Of a stretch of DNA of 34,606 nucleotides, positions 18,909-30,309 are shown piece after piece. The position numbers and the translations under genes are program-made. Within the stretch, counting starts at the first letter, position 1. Each line of letters opens with the position of its first letter. Where the stretch lies: contig CANNIJ010000002.1 of NCBI GenBank assembly GCA_947505025.1, forward strand, positions 1-34,606, in the 5' to 3' direction. Below the pieces are notes generated by a model. It was not told where the DNA came from and searched no databases. It saw nothing but the letters and a program-made list of their open reading frames with translations. This stretch comes from Legionellaceae bacterium. Its GTDB lineage: Bacteria; Pseudomonadota; Gammaproteobacteria; Legionellales; Legionellaceae.

Positions 18909-20196
18909 GAAAATTCAAGCTATTCGTGGCATGAATGATATATTGCCCGGGCAAACTTATGCTTGGCGTGTACTTGAGCAAACTTTTGCAGCTTGTGTGG
19001 CAAGTTATGGCTATAAAGAAATACGCTTCCCTTACGTTGAAAGTACTGCCTTATTTAAGCGCAGCATAGGTCCGGTGAGCGATATTGTCGAAAAAGAAAT
19101 GTATACATTCAATGACTTGAATGGTGATCAGTTAACCTTGCGTCCTGAAGGCACTGCAGGATGTGTACGTGCTTGCGTGGAACATGGACTATTAAGACAT
19201 CAGCAACAAAAATTGTGGTATAGCGGGCCTATGTTCAGGCATGAAAAGCCACAAAAAGGTCGTTACCGACAATTCAGTCAGTTTGGGGTTGAGGTTTTTG
19301 GTCTGGCTGGTGTAGGAATTGAGCTTGAATTGTTGTTGATGTGTAGAGAGTTATGGGCTAGTTTAGGCTTAACTGAAATTGTGCGGCTACACTTAAATAC
19401 GTTGGGCTCGGCACAAGAACGACAACAATATCGTGATTTATTGATTGAGTATTTTTCAGCCAATCAAGCTGACCTAGATGATGAAAGTCAGCGACGACTA
19501 CATCGTAATCCAATGCGGATTTTAGACAGTAAAAATCCTGAAATGCAGGCATTAATCCATGCTGCGCCTACAGTGCAATCGGTGTTAGGTGATGATAGCA
19601 AGGATCATTTTGATTCTTTGTGTAATGGGTTAACTGAACTGGGAATTAAATACACGATAGATCCGTTTTTAGTTCGCGGGTTAGATTATTACGAGCACAC
19701 CGTGTTTGAGTGGATGACTGATCGTTTGGGCAGCCAAGCGACAATTTGTGGTGGTGGTCGTTTTGATTTATTAATCCCACAATTGGGCGGTAATCCAACA
19801 CCTGCAGTTGGATTTGCCATGGGTGCTGAGCGTATTTTATTATTAATGGCGGCACAGCAGCCTCTAATTGAGCCTGCAATAGATATCATGGTTCTGACTT
19901 TGGGAGAACAAGCCTTGGTTTGTGCGTTAAAATTAGCCGAATCATTACGTACCGCTTTTGGGTGTTGTGTGTCGGTAAATACATCTGGTGCTAAATTTAA
20001 ACGTCAGTTTAAAGATGCTGATCAATCTGGTGCACGCTGGGCTTTAGTCTTGGGCGAAGATGAAGTATTATCCAGGACTGTGGGAGTTAAGCCGTTGCGA
20101 TTAAATGATCCGCAGATAACCATGAGTCATGATCAGCTCATATCATATTTTTCTGAGAATTTGAAAGGAGAAGTACATGTCAGTTTACATGACTGA
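18901..20196 (+). CDS. hisS: histidyl-tRNA synthetase
   Basis: RGMNDILP, LRPEGTAGCVRA, GPMFRHEKPQKGRYRQFSQFGVE, GLDYYEHTVFE. Confidence 0.97.
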   Translation: MVEKIQAIRGMNDILPGQTYAWRVLEQTFAACVASYGYKEIRFPYVESTALFKRSIGPVSDIVEKEMYTFNDLNGDQLTLRPEGTAGCVRACVEHGLLRHQQQKLWYSGPMFRHEKPQKGRYRQFSQFGVEVFGLAGVGIELELLLMCRELWASLGLTEIVRLHLNTLGSAQERQQYRDLLIEYFSANQADLDDESQRRLHRNPMRILDSKNPEMQALIHAAPTVQSVLGDDSKDHFDSLCNGLTELGIKYTIDPFLVRGLDYYEHTVFEWMTDRLGSQATICGGGRFDLLIPQLGGNPTPAVGFAMGAERILLLMAAQQPLIEPAIDIMVLTLGEQALVCALKLAESLRTAFGCCVSVNTSGAKFKRQFKDADQSGARWALVLGEDEVLSRTVGVKPLRLNDPQITMSHDQLISYFSENLKGEVHVSLHD

Positions 20197-20812
20197 GGCT
20201 GAGCAGATTGAGTGGTTGAAAAAAGGTTGGCTGCGTTATCAAACCTTAATTGTGAGTGGGCTATGTATTGCCTTGTTATCAATGTCTGCATTCAAGTATT
20301 GGCATTTTTATCATGACAAAAGGATACAAGAAGCTAGTGTTTCGTATGAAAGAATGATATTAGCTGAGTCACGTCACGAGACCCAAAATACTCAGGTTTA
20401 TGCAGAACAATTGATTCAGGATGATACTGGTACGGTGTATGCTGATGTTGCCAGACTAATGCTGGCGGCTGAACTTGTACAGCAACATAAATATGAACTG
20501 GCAAACAGTACTCTGGAGTTTTTAATCCAGAATTCAAGTCGACAACCTATGATTGATCTGGCCAAGTTACGTTTATCACGGGTCTTGATGGCAGAACATA
20601 AATATGAACAAGCGCTAGCATTACTAAAAGCCATAAAAAAATCCCCTTACTATGGATTAATTAACGTTACAATCGGCGATCTTTATGTTGCAATGGGCAA
20701 TAATAAACAAGCTATTATATTTTATAATCGAGCGCATACATACTTAGAAACAAGTGGTATTACACATGTTTTTCTGGATATGAAAATTGAACAGCTCAAA
20801 GAGGAAGGTTAA
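20177..20812 (+). CDS. YfgM-like TPR protein (ancillary SecYEG translocon subunit)
   Basis: N-terminal TM followed by TPR-like helices; located between hisS and bamB as in other gammaproteobacteria. Confidence 0.8.
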   Translation: MSVYMTEAEQIEWLKKGWLRYQTLIVSGLCIALLSMSAFKYWHFYHDKRIQEASVSYERMILAESRHETQNTQVYAEQLIQDDTGTVYADVARLMLAAELVQQHKYELANSTLEFLIQNSSRQPMIDLAKLRLSRVLMAEHKYEQALALLKAIKKSPYYGLINVTIGDLYVAMGNNKQAIIFYNRAHTYLETSGITHVFLDMKIEQLKEEG

Positions 20813-21988
20813 TTGGTGATGTTTTGTTTAAAACAATGGCGTAAAGCTGGATATATTGTATGTGTGATTTTTTCTGCGTGCACGCAAGTAGATGACTATA
20901 TTTTAGGTAAAGACAATACTCCAGCACCCAAACCGCTCGATACAATGAAGAATAAGATCCCTTTAAAGTTAGATTGGTCTGTGCTGGCCGGGGGTAAAAG
21001 CAATCGATTAACGTATCTAAAATTAACGCCAGTAGTAAAGAATAATATAGTTTATACAGCGGATAGCCATGGCCAGGTAGAATCACGTGATTCTGGTTCA
21101 GGTGAATTACGTTGGGCCACGCAATTAAAGCATGGGGTTCTGAGCGGCCCAAGTGTGGGTGAGGCTGGAGTTGCTTTAGGGACTGATGCATCCTCACTGG
21201 TTGTCTTGAATAAATCAGATGGGCATAAAATTTGGCAAGCAAAACTATCAGGGGACGTTTTAGCACAACCTTTGATAATGAATCATAGTGTTTTTGTTAA
21301 AACTGTAGATGGTACGGTAGTATCATTAGCGATGAAAAACGGTGAAAAACAATGGTCTCTAGACCATGGTTCGCCACAATTGATTTTACAAGCAAGTTCA
21401 TCTCCAGTTCAGATGGGATCTAAGTTGCTAGTAGGTTTTTCAGATGGAAAACTTGAGTCTATAGATCAAACAACTGGTCACTCAGAGTGGCAAAGAGGTA
21501 TGATGTATCCGCGCGGATCAAGTGATGTTGAGCGTTTAGTTGATATTGATGCCGATCCGATCGTACATCAAGATACAGTTTATTTAGCCAGTTACCAGAG
21601 TTCCGTAGGCGCCTGGCAGTTAACTGATGGCCAATCTATATGGACCAAACCAGTCTCTGTTTACAAGAATATGGCAATTGATACTACAACTTTATATATG
21701 GTTGATCGTCATGACACAGTATGGGCTATAGCTCGTAGTAATGGTATGATTAAATGGAAAAATATCACGTTAAAAGCACGTGGGGTAACGGCTCCAGTTT
21801 TAATTGGTTCTTGGTTGATTGTTGGTGATCACACCGGCAACCTGCATGTGTTAGATGTTCAAACAGGGAATGTTTTAGCTCGTATATCATTACCTGCTGC
21901 CATTGATTCGGCGCCGGCAGCATCCGGTCATAACATCTACGTTATGACCGCAGATGGAAGATTAAACCGCTTGACGGTTGGAGCTTAA
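20813..21988 (+). CDS. bamB: outer membrane assembly lipoprotein BamB
   Basis: Lipobox IFSAC, repeated PQQ/WD-like blades ([28 protein letters not shown]), synteny with der. Confidence 0.9.
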   Translation: MVMFCLKQWRKAGYIVCVIFSACTQVDDYILGKDNTPAPKPLDTMKNKIPLKLDWSVLAGGKSNRLTYLKLTPVVKNNIVYTADSHGQVESRDSGSGELRWATQLKHGVLSGPSVGEAGVALGTDASSLVVLNKSDGHKIWQAKLSGDVLAQPLIMNHSVFVKTVDGTVVSLAMKNGEKQWSLDHGSPQLILQASSSPVQMGSKLLVGFSDGKLESIDQTTGHSEWQRGMMYPRGSSDVERLVDIDADPIVHQDTVYLASYQSSVGAWQLTDGQSIWTKPVSVYKNMAIDTTTLYMVDRHDTVWAIARSNGMIKWKNITLKARGVTAPVLIGSWLIVGDHTGNLHVLDVQTGNVLARISLPAAIDSAPAASGHNIYVMTADGRLNRLTVGA

Positions 21989-21989
21989 A

Positions 21990-23381
21990 ATGATTCCTGT
22001 AATTGCTTTAGTAGGGCGACCAAATGTAGGAAAATCAACGATTTTCAATCGATTAACACGCACACAACATGCATTAGTTGCTGATTTTCCTGGTTTAACT
22101 CGTGATCGACAGTATGGCGACGCTGTATTTGAAAACAAACCATTTATCGTTGTCGATACTGGCGGTATTGGTGTTGAAGATCGTGCTGTAGATGCATTAA
22201 TGCTCAAGCAATCTGCATTGGCATTAGAAGAAGCCGATGTGATTTTTTTTGTAGTGGATGGTAGATCTGGCCTGAATGCAATGGACCATGATATTGCTAT
22301 GCGTTTACGTAAGATAAGTAAGACAATTTATGTGATCGTAAATAAGATTGAAGGTCTGGATGAATCCATAGCGTGTGCTGATGCTAGATCACTTGGATTT
22401 GCTGTAGTACATGGAATTTCTGCTGCTCATGGTCAAGGCATTGTTCCATTATTAAAACATGTCACCGCCTCTTTTGAGCCGGCTGTAGTTGAAACAGAAG
22501 ATAGCTCTTTAGTGAAGATAGCTTTTGCCGGCAGGCCAAACGTAGGAAAATCCACGCTGATTAATCGCTTGCTCGGAGAAGAGCGCGTTGTAGTTTATGA
22601 TTTGCCGGGTACTACACGCGACAGTATATCAATACCATTTGAGCGAGACGGACAAGCTTATCACTTGATTGACACTGCGGGTGTGCGCAGGCGATCAAGA
22701 GTTGATGAAAAAATTGAAAAATTTTCTGTAATTAAAACCTTGCAAGCCATTAAAGCAGCTAATGTATGCGTAATGATGTTGGATGCTCAAGAAGGTTTAA
22801 CTGATCAAGATCTGCATGTTTTAGGCTTTATTATTGAATCTGGAAAAGCCCTGGTCATTGCCGTGAACAAATGGGATGGCTTAGATGAGTATACCAAAGA
22901 TCAAGTACGACAGGCTTTAGAACGAAGATTACATTTTGCTAGTTTTGCTAAAATTAGGTTTATATCCGCATTGTATGGTAGAGGATTAAAAGTTTTATTT
23001 AGTGATATTATGGATGCTTATACATCAGCAACGCAGGGGCTTTCAACCCCCAAACTCACACGTTTATTACAGTTACTTACAAATAAACATCCACCACCAT
23101 TGGTCAATGGAAGACGTATTAAATTACGCTATGCACATGCTGGCGGACAAAATCCACCTATAATCGTAATTCATGGTAATCAATTAGATTCGATTCCAGA
23201 GCATTACAAACGATATTTATCAAAAGCCTTTACTGAGCAATTATCTTTGATTGGAACACCATTGAAATTAGAGTTCAAAGATAACTTTAATCCATTTAAA
23301 GACAAAAAAAATCAATTAACAGACCGTCAGGTACGACATAAGCAACGATTAATGAAACGTGTTAAACGGCGAGGTAAATGA
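21990..23381 (+). CDS. der: ribosome biogenesis GTPase Der
   Basis: Two GTPase domains, each with [10 protein letters not shown]-terminal KH-like domain. Confidence 0.97.
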   Translation: MIPVIALVGRPNVGKSTIFNRLTRTQHALVADFPGLTRDRQYGDAVFENKPFIVVDTGGIGVEDRAVDALMLKQSALALEEADVIFFVVDGRSGLNAMDHDIAMRLRKISKTIYVIVNKIEGLDESIACADARSLGFAVVHGISAAHGQGIVPLLKHVTASFEPAVVETEDSSLVKIAFAGRPNVGKSTLINRLLGEERVVVYDLPGTTRDSISIPFERDGQAYHLIDTAGVRRRSRVDEKIEKFSVIKTLQAIKAANVCVMMLDAQEGLTDQDLHVLGFIIESGKALVIAVNKWDGLDEYTKDQVRQALERRLHFASFAKIRFISALYGRGLKVLFSDIMDAYTSATQGLSTPKLTRLLQLLTNKHPPPLVNGRRIKLRYAHAGGQNPPIIVIHGNQLDSIPEHYKRYLSKAFTEQLSLIGTPLKLEFKDNFNPFKDKKNQLTDRQVRHKQRLMKRVKRRGK

Positions 23382-23983
23382 TCTCCAGCGAATTAAATTG
23401 TTTTTTTTTGAAAACACACTTAGGACGAACAGTTTTTTTTGATCGCCACTTCGTACCGTGCGCAGCGAAAAATCTTAATGGACTGTACGCCTTTGTGAGT
23501 TATGCTGCTCCATCCTTGGTCGCACTTTCAGAGTTGACTGCATACGGCAGCCAACACGGTGGTTTGGATGCTATGGTGCATGTATTGAAGTTACATTCGT
23601 TGCGAATAAAACAACATTTTTTTGCCACTCAAGCACCATTTTTCCTACCTAAACGTGAGCCGATAGCTGGTGGTGAGGCCTGCTTTGTCCAAGGCGAATT
23701 AATGTGGTGGAATGTTAAAAGTGATCTTTTTTCGCGTCCCAAAGAATATCTACATGATGACTCACCATTATTAGAATCCTCGATTGCAGGGATAGGCTTT
23801 GCTACTGAAAAATTTATCTATATTGAACAGGCTGTTGCATTTGAGCAAAGCGCTTTAAGAGTTCTTTTTCATCCAAACGGACACTTTAAAGCAGGAAGCA
23901 TGCAACTGGTTACAACGCACATGCGACAGATTTATACCGAGCAGCCAGAAGATATTTTGTGCTTATCTCCTGTGTCAGGCTAG
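23378..23983 (+). CDS. hypothetical protein, translationally coupled to der
   Basis: 201 aa ORF overlapping the der stop by ATGA; no family recognised. Confidence 0.6.
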   Translation: MISSELNCFFLKTHLGRTVFFDRHFVPCAAKNLNGLYAFVSYAAPSLVALSELTAYGSQHGGLDAMVHVLKLHSLRIKQHFFATQAPFFLPKREPIAGGEACFVQGELMWWNVKSDLFSRPKEYLHDDSPLLESSIAGIGFATEKFIYIEQAVAFEQSALRVLFHPNGHFKAGSMQLVTTHMRQIYTEQPEDILCLSPVSG

Positions 23984-24225
23984 TTGTCACTCGTAATTAA
24001 ATTCAATTATGAATTGCAATAAGGCGACATATGTTAGTTTAACCCCATCGCAGATAGTACCTCAATTGTCTGACACAGTGGGGTGGCTATGTTTTTCAAA
24101 AATCCATGCCACTGCGTGGAGGTCCAGCACTTCGTTCTGGATCTCGTGTGGAGTTACATTTTTTTAAAAATGGCCATTTTTTCTTTTTTCTGTTAAGATG
24201 GCACAAAAATAGACAGGAGGGATGC

Positions 24226-25113
24226 ATGACAACGTATTGTGGTTATATTGCTTTAGTGGGTCGACCTAATGTTGGTAAGTCAACTTTACTGAACCGAATT
24301 GTTCGTCAAAAATTAAGTATCACATCACGTAAGCCGCAAACAACACGACATAGAATCTTAGGTATTTGCACTCAAGATGAGCACCAATTCATTTATGTTG
24401 ATACACCTGGGTTACACCAAGGCTCGACTAAAACTATGAATCGCATGATGAATCAAACAGCACAAAATGTTTTAAGTGACGTGGATGCCGTAGCATTTGT
24501 GGTTGAAGGCACTCATTGGGATGAGCAGGACGAGTATGTTTTAAAGTTAATTCAACAGGTTAACGTGCCTTGCTTTTTAGTAATCAATAAAGTGGATAAA
24601 CTTGAAGATAAAACCACATTACTGCCTTGGCTAACGTTAATGTCTCAGCGTCATAATTTTGTAGCGATGATTCCTTTGTCGGCTAAAACTGGTAAGTACG
24701 TTGAAGTTTTGCATGATAAATTGCAAGCGTGTTTGCCGGCAGGGCCACACTTGTTTGATGCTGATCAAGTGACAGATCGCTCAATTAAATTTTTATGTGC
24801 TGAATTGTTAAGAGAAAAAGTTTTTCGTCATTGCGGACAAGAGCTTCCATATGCTGTTACTGTAGAAATCGAGGCTTTTCGTGACGAAGGAACGTTAGTA
24901 CATTTACACGCGTTAATTTTTGTAGAAAAAGAGCAGCACAAACGCATGATTATCGGCGATAAAGGTGCAAAACTAAAAGAAATGGCCACACGAGCACGGG
25001 TCGATATGGAGCAGCTTTTAGGCAAAAAAGTATTTTTACAATGTTATTGCAAGGTAAAATCAGGCTGGTCAGACAATGCTAGGTTATTAACCTCTTTAGG
25101 GTACGAAAATTAA
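24226..25113 (+). CDS. era: GTPase Era
   Basis: [35 protein letters not shown] domain IIGDKGAKLKEMATRAR; AGGAGG upstream of the ATG. Confidence 0.95.
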   Translation: MTTYCGYIALVGRPNVGKSTLLNRIVRQKLSITSRKPQTTRHRILGICTQDEHQFIYVDTPGLHQGSTKTMNRMMNQTAQNVLSDVDAVAFVVEGTHWDEQDEYVLKLIQQVNVPCFLVINKVDKLEDKTTLLPWLTLMSQRHNFVAMIPLSAKTGKYVEVLHDKLQACLPAGPHLFDADQVTDRSIKFLCAELLREKVFRHCGQELPYAVTVEIEAFRDEGTLVHLHALIFVEKEQHKRMIIGDKGAKLKEMATRARVDMEQLLGKKVFLQCYCKVKSGWSDNARLLTSLGYEN

Positions 25114-25795
25114 CGGATATCTTTTACATATTTATAATGTCGGTGACACGAGCATCGAATTAACTGTATTTACACCCGAGCATGGCTTGATGCCCATGCT
25201 GTATAAAGGTGGAAGATCACAAAAAAAACAATCTCTCATACAGTATTTCCAACCACTATGGATTGATTATGAAGATCGTTATGGACGTAATTATGTGCGT
25301 GCATTAGAACATACCGCATCAGCTCATATAATCCCAAATATTTCATTAAGTTCAGCTTGGTATGTGAATGAGTTGTTGTGCGTAACTCAATTCCCCGGGC
25401 AGGATGACCCATTATTATACGCTGCCTATATAGTTGCTTTAAAATCCATGTCTAGCGCAATCGATCGTTATACTTTAGAGCGCGCACTAAGACGCTTTGA
25501 ACTAGCACTATTAAAATCCATTGGACAAGATGTCATATTAACCCATACTCACGATGATCTAAAGATACTAGCTGAACAGCGGTATAACTTTGTTCCTGGC
25601 GATGGATTTCACTTGACCGAGACGGGCATTTCTGGAGAGTATATTTTGGCTTTTGCAGAAAATAAGTTGGATGATGTGAAATCCTTAAGTTCACTAAAAT
25701 ATATTATGCGGACCGCCATAGATCATGCCTTAGATGGCCGGGTTTTAAAAACACGTTCTTTAGGACGAAGTTTGATGATCCCAGGCACAACCTGA
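25109..25795 (+). CDS. recO: DNA repair protein RecO, likely initiating upstream of the tracked ORF at a non-standard codon
   Basis: Frame upstream of 25187 encodes NGYLLHIYNVGDTSIELTVFTPEHGLMPMLYKGGRSQKKQSLIQYFQPL, a RecO N-terminal OB-fold pattern; the only plausible start near the N-terminus is ATT at 25109. Confidence 0.75.
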   Translation: MNGYLLHIYNVGDTSIELTVFTPEHGLMPMLYKGGRSQKKQSLIQYFQPLWIDYEDRYGRNYVRALEHTASAHIIPNISLSSAWYVNELLCVTQFPGQDDPLLYAAYIVALKSMSSAIDRYTLERALRRFELALLKSIGQDVILTHTHDDLKILAEQRYNFVPGDGFHLTETGISGEYILAFAENKLDDVKSLSSLKYIMRTAIDHALDGRVLKTRSLGRSLMIPGTT

Positions 25796-25872
25796 TCCCA
25801 GATATTATTATCGATAAACCTTCAATAAAAAATTAGCTAAAACTCAAATCTAGGTCTATAAAATATAAGAAG

Positions 25873-25886
25873 GGAATGATCATTCC
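25873..25886. promoter_or_regulatory. 14-bp perfect palindrome upstream of clpA
   Basis: ggaatgatcattcc, 17 nt before the clpA ATG. Confidence 0.4.
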
Positions 25887-25903
25887 ACTAGGGAGTCGCG
25901 GTC

Positions 25904-28168
25904 ATGTTAAACAAAGAGTTGGAATTCACATTGAACCTTGCGTTTAAGGAATTCAAAGAAAAACGTCACGAATTTATGACGGTAGAACATTTGCTCTTAT
26001 CTTTGTTGGATAATTCTGCTGCGGGCAATGTTTTACAAGCATGTGATGCGAATATAGATATACTACGCCAAGATTTAGAATCTTTTATTGATGAAAATAC
26101 ACCACTAATTCCAGTGGGTGATGAACGTGAAACCCAGCCTACACTTGGGTTTCAGCGGGTACTACAACGAGCTGTGTTTCATGTTCAATCAGCGGGTAAA
26201 ACCGAGGTAAATGGCGCTAATGTTTTAGCTGCTATTTTTAGCGAACAAGAAAGCCAGGCAGTTTATTTTTTACGACGTGAAAACATAACACGCCTAGATG
26301 TAATTAATTACATCTCACATGGTGTTTCCAAATATCATCGGCAAGAGTCACGTGATAGCTTTAGTAACATGCCTGATGATGACATCCTGGCCCAGGAACA
26401 AAACGAATCACCATTGGAAAGTTATTGTATGAATTTAAATGTACGCGCCAGAATGGGTAAGATCGATCCATTAATTGGCCGGCACGAAGAAATTCAACGT
26501 ACAGTTCAAGTCTTATGTCGTCGTAGAAAAAATAATCCATTACTGGTAGGAGAAGCCGGGGTGGGTAAAACGGCTATTGCAGAGGGGCTAGCTAAGCGCA
26601 TCGTTGATCGTGAAGTTCCTGAGGCTATTCAACACTGTGTGGTCTATGCGTTAGATTTGGGCGCATTACTCGCAGGGACAAAATATCGTGGTGATTTTGA
26701 AAAACGCTTAAAGGCAGTATTAAAGCAATTAGAAGAACGTGAGGGCGGGATTCTATTTATTGATGAAATCCATACTATCATTGGTGCTGGAGCAGCATCC
26801 GGCGGGGTTATGGATGCATCTAATTTAATTAAACCATTACTGGCAAATGGCGAGTTAAAATGTATAGGCTCTACAACATATCAGGAATATCGCAGTATTT
26901 TTGAAAAAGATAAAGCTTTGGCCAGGCGATTTCAGAAAATTGACATTTCCGAACCCAGCGTTGACGAAACTTTCGAGATTCTCAAAGGTTTAAAAGGGCG
27001 ACTTGAAGAGCACCATGGAGTTAAGTTTTCTATCCCTGCACTAAAAGCTGCAGCTGAGTTATCCGCTAAATATATCAATGACCGTTTTTTACCAGACAAA
27101 GCAATTGACGTTGTCGATGAGGCTGGTGCCTATCAAAACCTAATGATTGCCGCAAAACGTAAAAAAATCATATCTGTTACAGAAATTGAGAATGTGGTGG
27201 CTAACATAGCACGTATCCCAGTTAAAAAAGTTTCAGCCCGGGATAAAGATACTTTAAGAAACTTAGAGCGGGATTTAAATCTACTGGTATATGGGCAGAG
27301 CGCGGCGATATCTTCGCTGGCTTCGGCGATTAAATTATCTAGATCTGGTTTACGTGAGCCAGAGAAGCCAGTGGGTTGTTTTTTATTCTCCGGCCCTACT
27401 GGCGTGGGTAAAACCGAAGTTACGCGTCAATTAGCGCTGGTTTTAGGGATTGAGTTACTGCGTTTTGATATGTCAGAGTACATGGAAAAACATACAGTAT
27501 CACGCCTGATTGGAGCGCCTCCAGGATATGTTGGTTATGACCAAGGCGGATTGCTCACGGATGCAGTGTCTAAGCACCCACATTCAGTTTTATTGCTCGA
27601 CGAAATTGAAAAGGCACACCCAGATGTATTTAATTTATTATTACAAATCATGGATCATGGCGTATTGACTGACCCAAATGGACGTCAAGCAGATTTTAGG
27701 CATGTGATTGTCGTAATGACAAGTAATGCTGGTGCTTGTGAAATGAGCCGTAATTCCATGGGATTTTCTCATCAAGATAATAGTCATGATGGATTGGATG
27801 CTTTGAAGCGACAGTTTAGTCCTGAATTTCGTAATCGTTTGGATGCAATTATTCAGTTTAATACTTTAGATCAGGAAACCATGGGATTAGTGGTGGATAA
27901 ATTCATCATGGAACTTGAAGAGCAATTAAGTCATAAAGGCGTACGCTTGAGCATGGATCTATTAGCTAGAGAATGGTTGATGAATCATGGCTATGATCAC
28001 AGCATGGGAGCACGACCTCTGGCCAGATTAATTCAAGAGAATATTAAAAAACCATTGGCGGATGAATTACTATTTGGTAAGCTAGCAAATGGTGGTCGAG
28101 TTACGTTAAGCGTGCAGGATGACAAGTTACAATTCGATGTGTGTGATTATTTGGAAGGCGTGTTTTAA
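25904..28168 (+). CDS. clpA: ATP-dependent Clp protease ATP-binding subunit ClpA
   Basis: Clp N domain, two AAA+ modules ([30 protein letters not shown]), [15 protein letters not shown]. Confidence 0.95.
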   Translation: MLNKELEFTLNLAFKEFKEKRHEFMTVEHLLLSLLDNSAAGNVLQACDANIDILRQDLESFIDENTPLIPVGDERETQPTLGFQRVLQRAVFHVQSAGKTEVNGANVLAAIFSEQESQAVYFLRRENITRLDVINYISHGVSKYHRQESRDSFSNMPDDDILAQEQNESPLESYCMNLNVRARMGKIDPLIGRHEEIQRTVQVLCRRRKNNPLLVGEAGVGKTAIAEGLAKRIVDREVPEAIQHCVVYALDLGALLAGTKYRGDFEKRLKAVLKQLEEREGGILFIDEIHTIIGAGAASGGVMDASNLIKPLLANGELKCIGSTTYQEYRSIFEKDKALARRFQKIDISEPSVDETFEILKGLKGRLEEHHGVKFSIPALKAAAELSAKYINDRFLPDKAIDVVDEAGAYQNLMIAAKRKKIISVTEIENVVANIARIPVKKVSARDKDTLRNLERDLNLLVYGQSAAISSLASAIKLSRSGLREPEKPVGCFLFSGPTGVGKTEVTRQLALVLGIELLRFDMSEYMEKHTVSRLIGAPPGYVGYDQGGLLTDAVSKHPHSVLLLDEIEKAHPDVFNLLLQIMDHGVLTDPNGRQADFRHVIVVMTSNAGACEMSRNSMGFSHQDNSHDGLDALKRQFSPEFRNRLDAIIQFNTLDQETMGLVVDKFIMELEEQLSHKGVRLSMDLLAREWLMNHGYDHSMGARPLARLIQENIKKPLADELLFGKLANGGRVTLSVQDDKLQFDVCDYLEGVF

Positions 28169-28929
28169 TGGTGAAATTGTCTGTAATCGTAATTGCTAAA
28201 AATGAAGCACTCAACATACAACGTTGCTTGGCTTCAGTAGACTTTGCAGACGAAGTCATAGTACTAGACTCAGGAAGTACAGATAATACAGTTGAACTGG
28301 CACGCGCCATGTCAGCTCAAGTACACCTAGCTGATTGGCAGGGATATGGCGTGCAAAAACAGCGGGCATTATCGCACGCTACTTCTGAGTGGGTGCTCAA
28401 TTTAGATGCTGATGAATATGTGGACCAGCACTTAAAACAAGTTATTCTTAAATCAATTCAACAATCTGATAATGATGGGTATCGCATACCAATCCAATTA
28501 TGTTTTTACAACAAACAACTACGTTTTTCTTCAAGACCTAAGCGTCATATACGTTTGTTTAAACGGAATAAGGCTAAATATAGTTCTGATATTGTACATG
28601 AAAAAGTCATTCTGGACGAAGGATCAAAGATTTCTCAGATCAAAACACCAATTTTACATACATCCTTTCAAGATTTATCCCACGCAATCTATAAGATGAA
28701 TCTTTATTCGTCTTATAGCGCAAAGACATGTCTAAAGAAAAAAAGAAAACCTACGTTATTGTGGACTATTTGCAGGGCATCCTGGCTTTTTTTACGTTGT
28801 TATATTATTCAAGGCGGCTTTCTAGATGGTCGTGCTGGTTTTTTATGCGCAGCCCTACATGCAAATGGCTCTTTTTTTCGTGGGATCAAGCAATTGTATC
28901 CTGATCAAGGATGGACTATCATCCCATAA
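28168..28929 (+). CDS. glycosyltransferase family 2 (LPS core, WaaE/KdtX-like)
   Basis: LSVIVIAKNEALNIQRCLASVDFADEVIVLDSGSTDNTVELA; NLDADEYVD. Confidence 0.88.
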   Translation: MVKLSVIVIAKNEALNIQRCLASVDFADEVIVLDSGSTDNTVELARAMSAQVHLADWQGYGVQKQRALSHATSEWVLNLDADEYVDQHLKQVILKSIQQSDNDGYRIPIQLCFYNKQLRFSSRPKRHIRLFKRNKAKYSSDIVHEKVILDEGSKISQIKTPILHTSFQDLSHAIYKMNLYSSYSAKTCLKKKRKPTLLWTICRASWLFLRCYIIQGGFLDGRAGFLCAALHANGSFFRGIKQLYPDQGWTIIP

Positions 28930-28955
28930 TACATTTTTAATAAAAAAGGCCAATT

Positions 28956-30167
28956 GTGTTGATTGCATTGCAAAAAACAGGTGGATTACGTAATACAGGT
29001 AACTTTATTGTATTGTTTTTAACCTTATCGTGTTTTGCCGTTCCATTTAGTTCAACAGGCAAAAGTGTAGCCCTTGGTCTGGCATTATTATCAATATTAT
29101 GTTCCGCTGAGTGTCGCAGCGCCGTGTATAGTTCCGGGTCTAAGCCTTGGTGTCTCAGCGCTATTGCTTTATTCTTAATTGCTTTCATAGCATGTTTTTG
29201 GGGCGTTCCGCGCTGGCCAGAGCAAGCATTCTTTATGGAAAAGTACAGCAAATTACTTTATTTACCAATTTTGGCGGCTGGATTTCGCGATCAACGTGCG
29301 CGCAAACTGGGTATCTCTGCGATCATAGTCTCCATATTTATCGTAACATTTATCTCGGGCATTAAATATGCCTGTCCAGAACTGCTAAGTCACTGGTTTC
29401 CAGATCCAGATCCCGGCGCAGTATTTCGCAACCATATAATGACCGGTTACATGATCGCATTTGCAGCCTATCTATCTGCTGTGCGTTTAGTTAATACGGA
29501 CTCATTATGTTCTCGCTTGCTGTATGCATTATTATGTCTGTTTTTTACGTTCGACATACTGGTTATAAATACCAGTGTAACTGGCTACGTGTTATATTTT
29601 TTATTAATTTCTTTGTGGATGGTGCAACACACTTCAAGAGTGAAGCTGCTAGTCGTGGCAGTTTTTATAGCTATGATTCTATCCGTTATTATAACATATA
29701 GTCCAATCTTGCGCGTTAAGTTAAGCCAAACTATTACTGACTTAAAAAACCAGCATAATCCACAAATAGCCCACTCAGAAAAAACCAGTGTTGGCTATAG
29801 ATTGCAGTTTCACCACTACGCGGAAGAACTGTACCGAAGACATCCGTGGATTGGTAATGGAACCGGTAGTTTTCCTGGGTTATATGCTATAGATCGCCCA
29901 GTGCCATCTTGGAATTGGCGATTAACCGAACCACACGGCCAGTATTGGTTGGTTGCAAGTGAGTGGGGGATTATAGGGCTTGTTGGTTTATTTGCATTTT
30001 TTGGTAGCTTGTTGGCCGCCGGCTTAAAACTAAAAAGCATGCGCCATACAGCCGTAGCATTAATATGTGGGTTTATGTTATGCAACCTCACTGATTCTTT
30101 TTTGTTTTATTCCGGCACCGGGTATTTCTTTATATTAATGATGGCGCTGTGCTTGGGTGAATCATAA
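28956..30167 (+). CDS. O-antigen ligase-like membrane protein (Wzy_C/WaaL family)
   Basis: 403 aa polytopic; periplasmic loop and C-terminal motif YAEELYRRHPWIGNGTGSFPGLY, PHGQYW; GTG start. Confidence 0.8.
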   Translation: MLIALQKTGGLRNTGNFIVLFLTLSCFAVPFSSTGKSVALGLALLSILCSAECRSAVYSSGSKPWCLSAIALFLIAFIACFWGVPRWPEQAFFMEKYSKLLYLPILAAGFRDQRARKLGISAIIVSIFIVTFISGIKYACPELLSHWFPDPDPGAVFRNHIMTGYMIAFAAYLSAVRLVNTDSLCSRLLYALLCLFFTFDILVINTSVTGYVLYFLLISLWMVQHTSRVKLLVVAVFIAMILSVIITYSPILRVKLSQTITDLKNQHNPQIAHSEKTSVGYRLQFHHYAEELYRRHPWIGNGTGSFPGLYAIDRPVPSWNWRLTEPHGQYWLVASEWGIIGLVGLFAFFGSLLAAGLKLKSMRHTAVALICGFMLCNLTDSFLFYSGTGYFFILMMALCLGES

Positions 30168-30194
30168 AAATTACACTTCCACTACATTATATGT

Positions 30195-30211
30195 GGCCAA
30201 GTAGTTTGGCC
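30195..30211 (+). terminator. possible weak terminator hairpin after the O-antigen ligase gene
   Basis: ggccaa-gtagt-ttggcc followed by ttt; short stem, little U tract. Confidence 0.3.
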
Positions 30212-30309
30212 TTTGAATGGTGAATTAATTCTTCTATGTAAGCCTAAAATATTGAGTGTATGATCTAATTAATGTATGATTCAAATAAAATATTAAAAGG
30301 ATATTTAAT

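Noticed and set aside
20796-21266. 156 aa minus-strand ORF across the yfgM/bamB junction
   Set aside because: Opposite conserved bamB; no plausible ribosome binding site or domain. Judged a chance ORF.
24106-24225. N-terminal 40 aa extension of Era in the ORF track
   Set aside because: Low-complexity Phe-rich translation over predicted stem-loops; the strong AGGAGG and the ATG at 24226 give the normal Era N-terminus.
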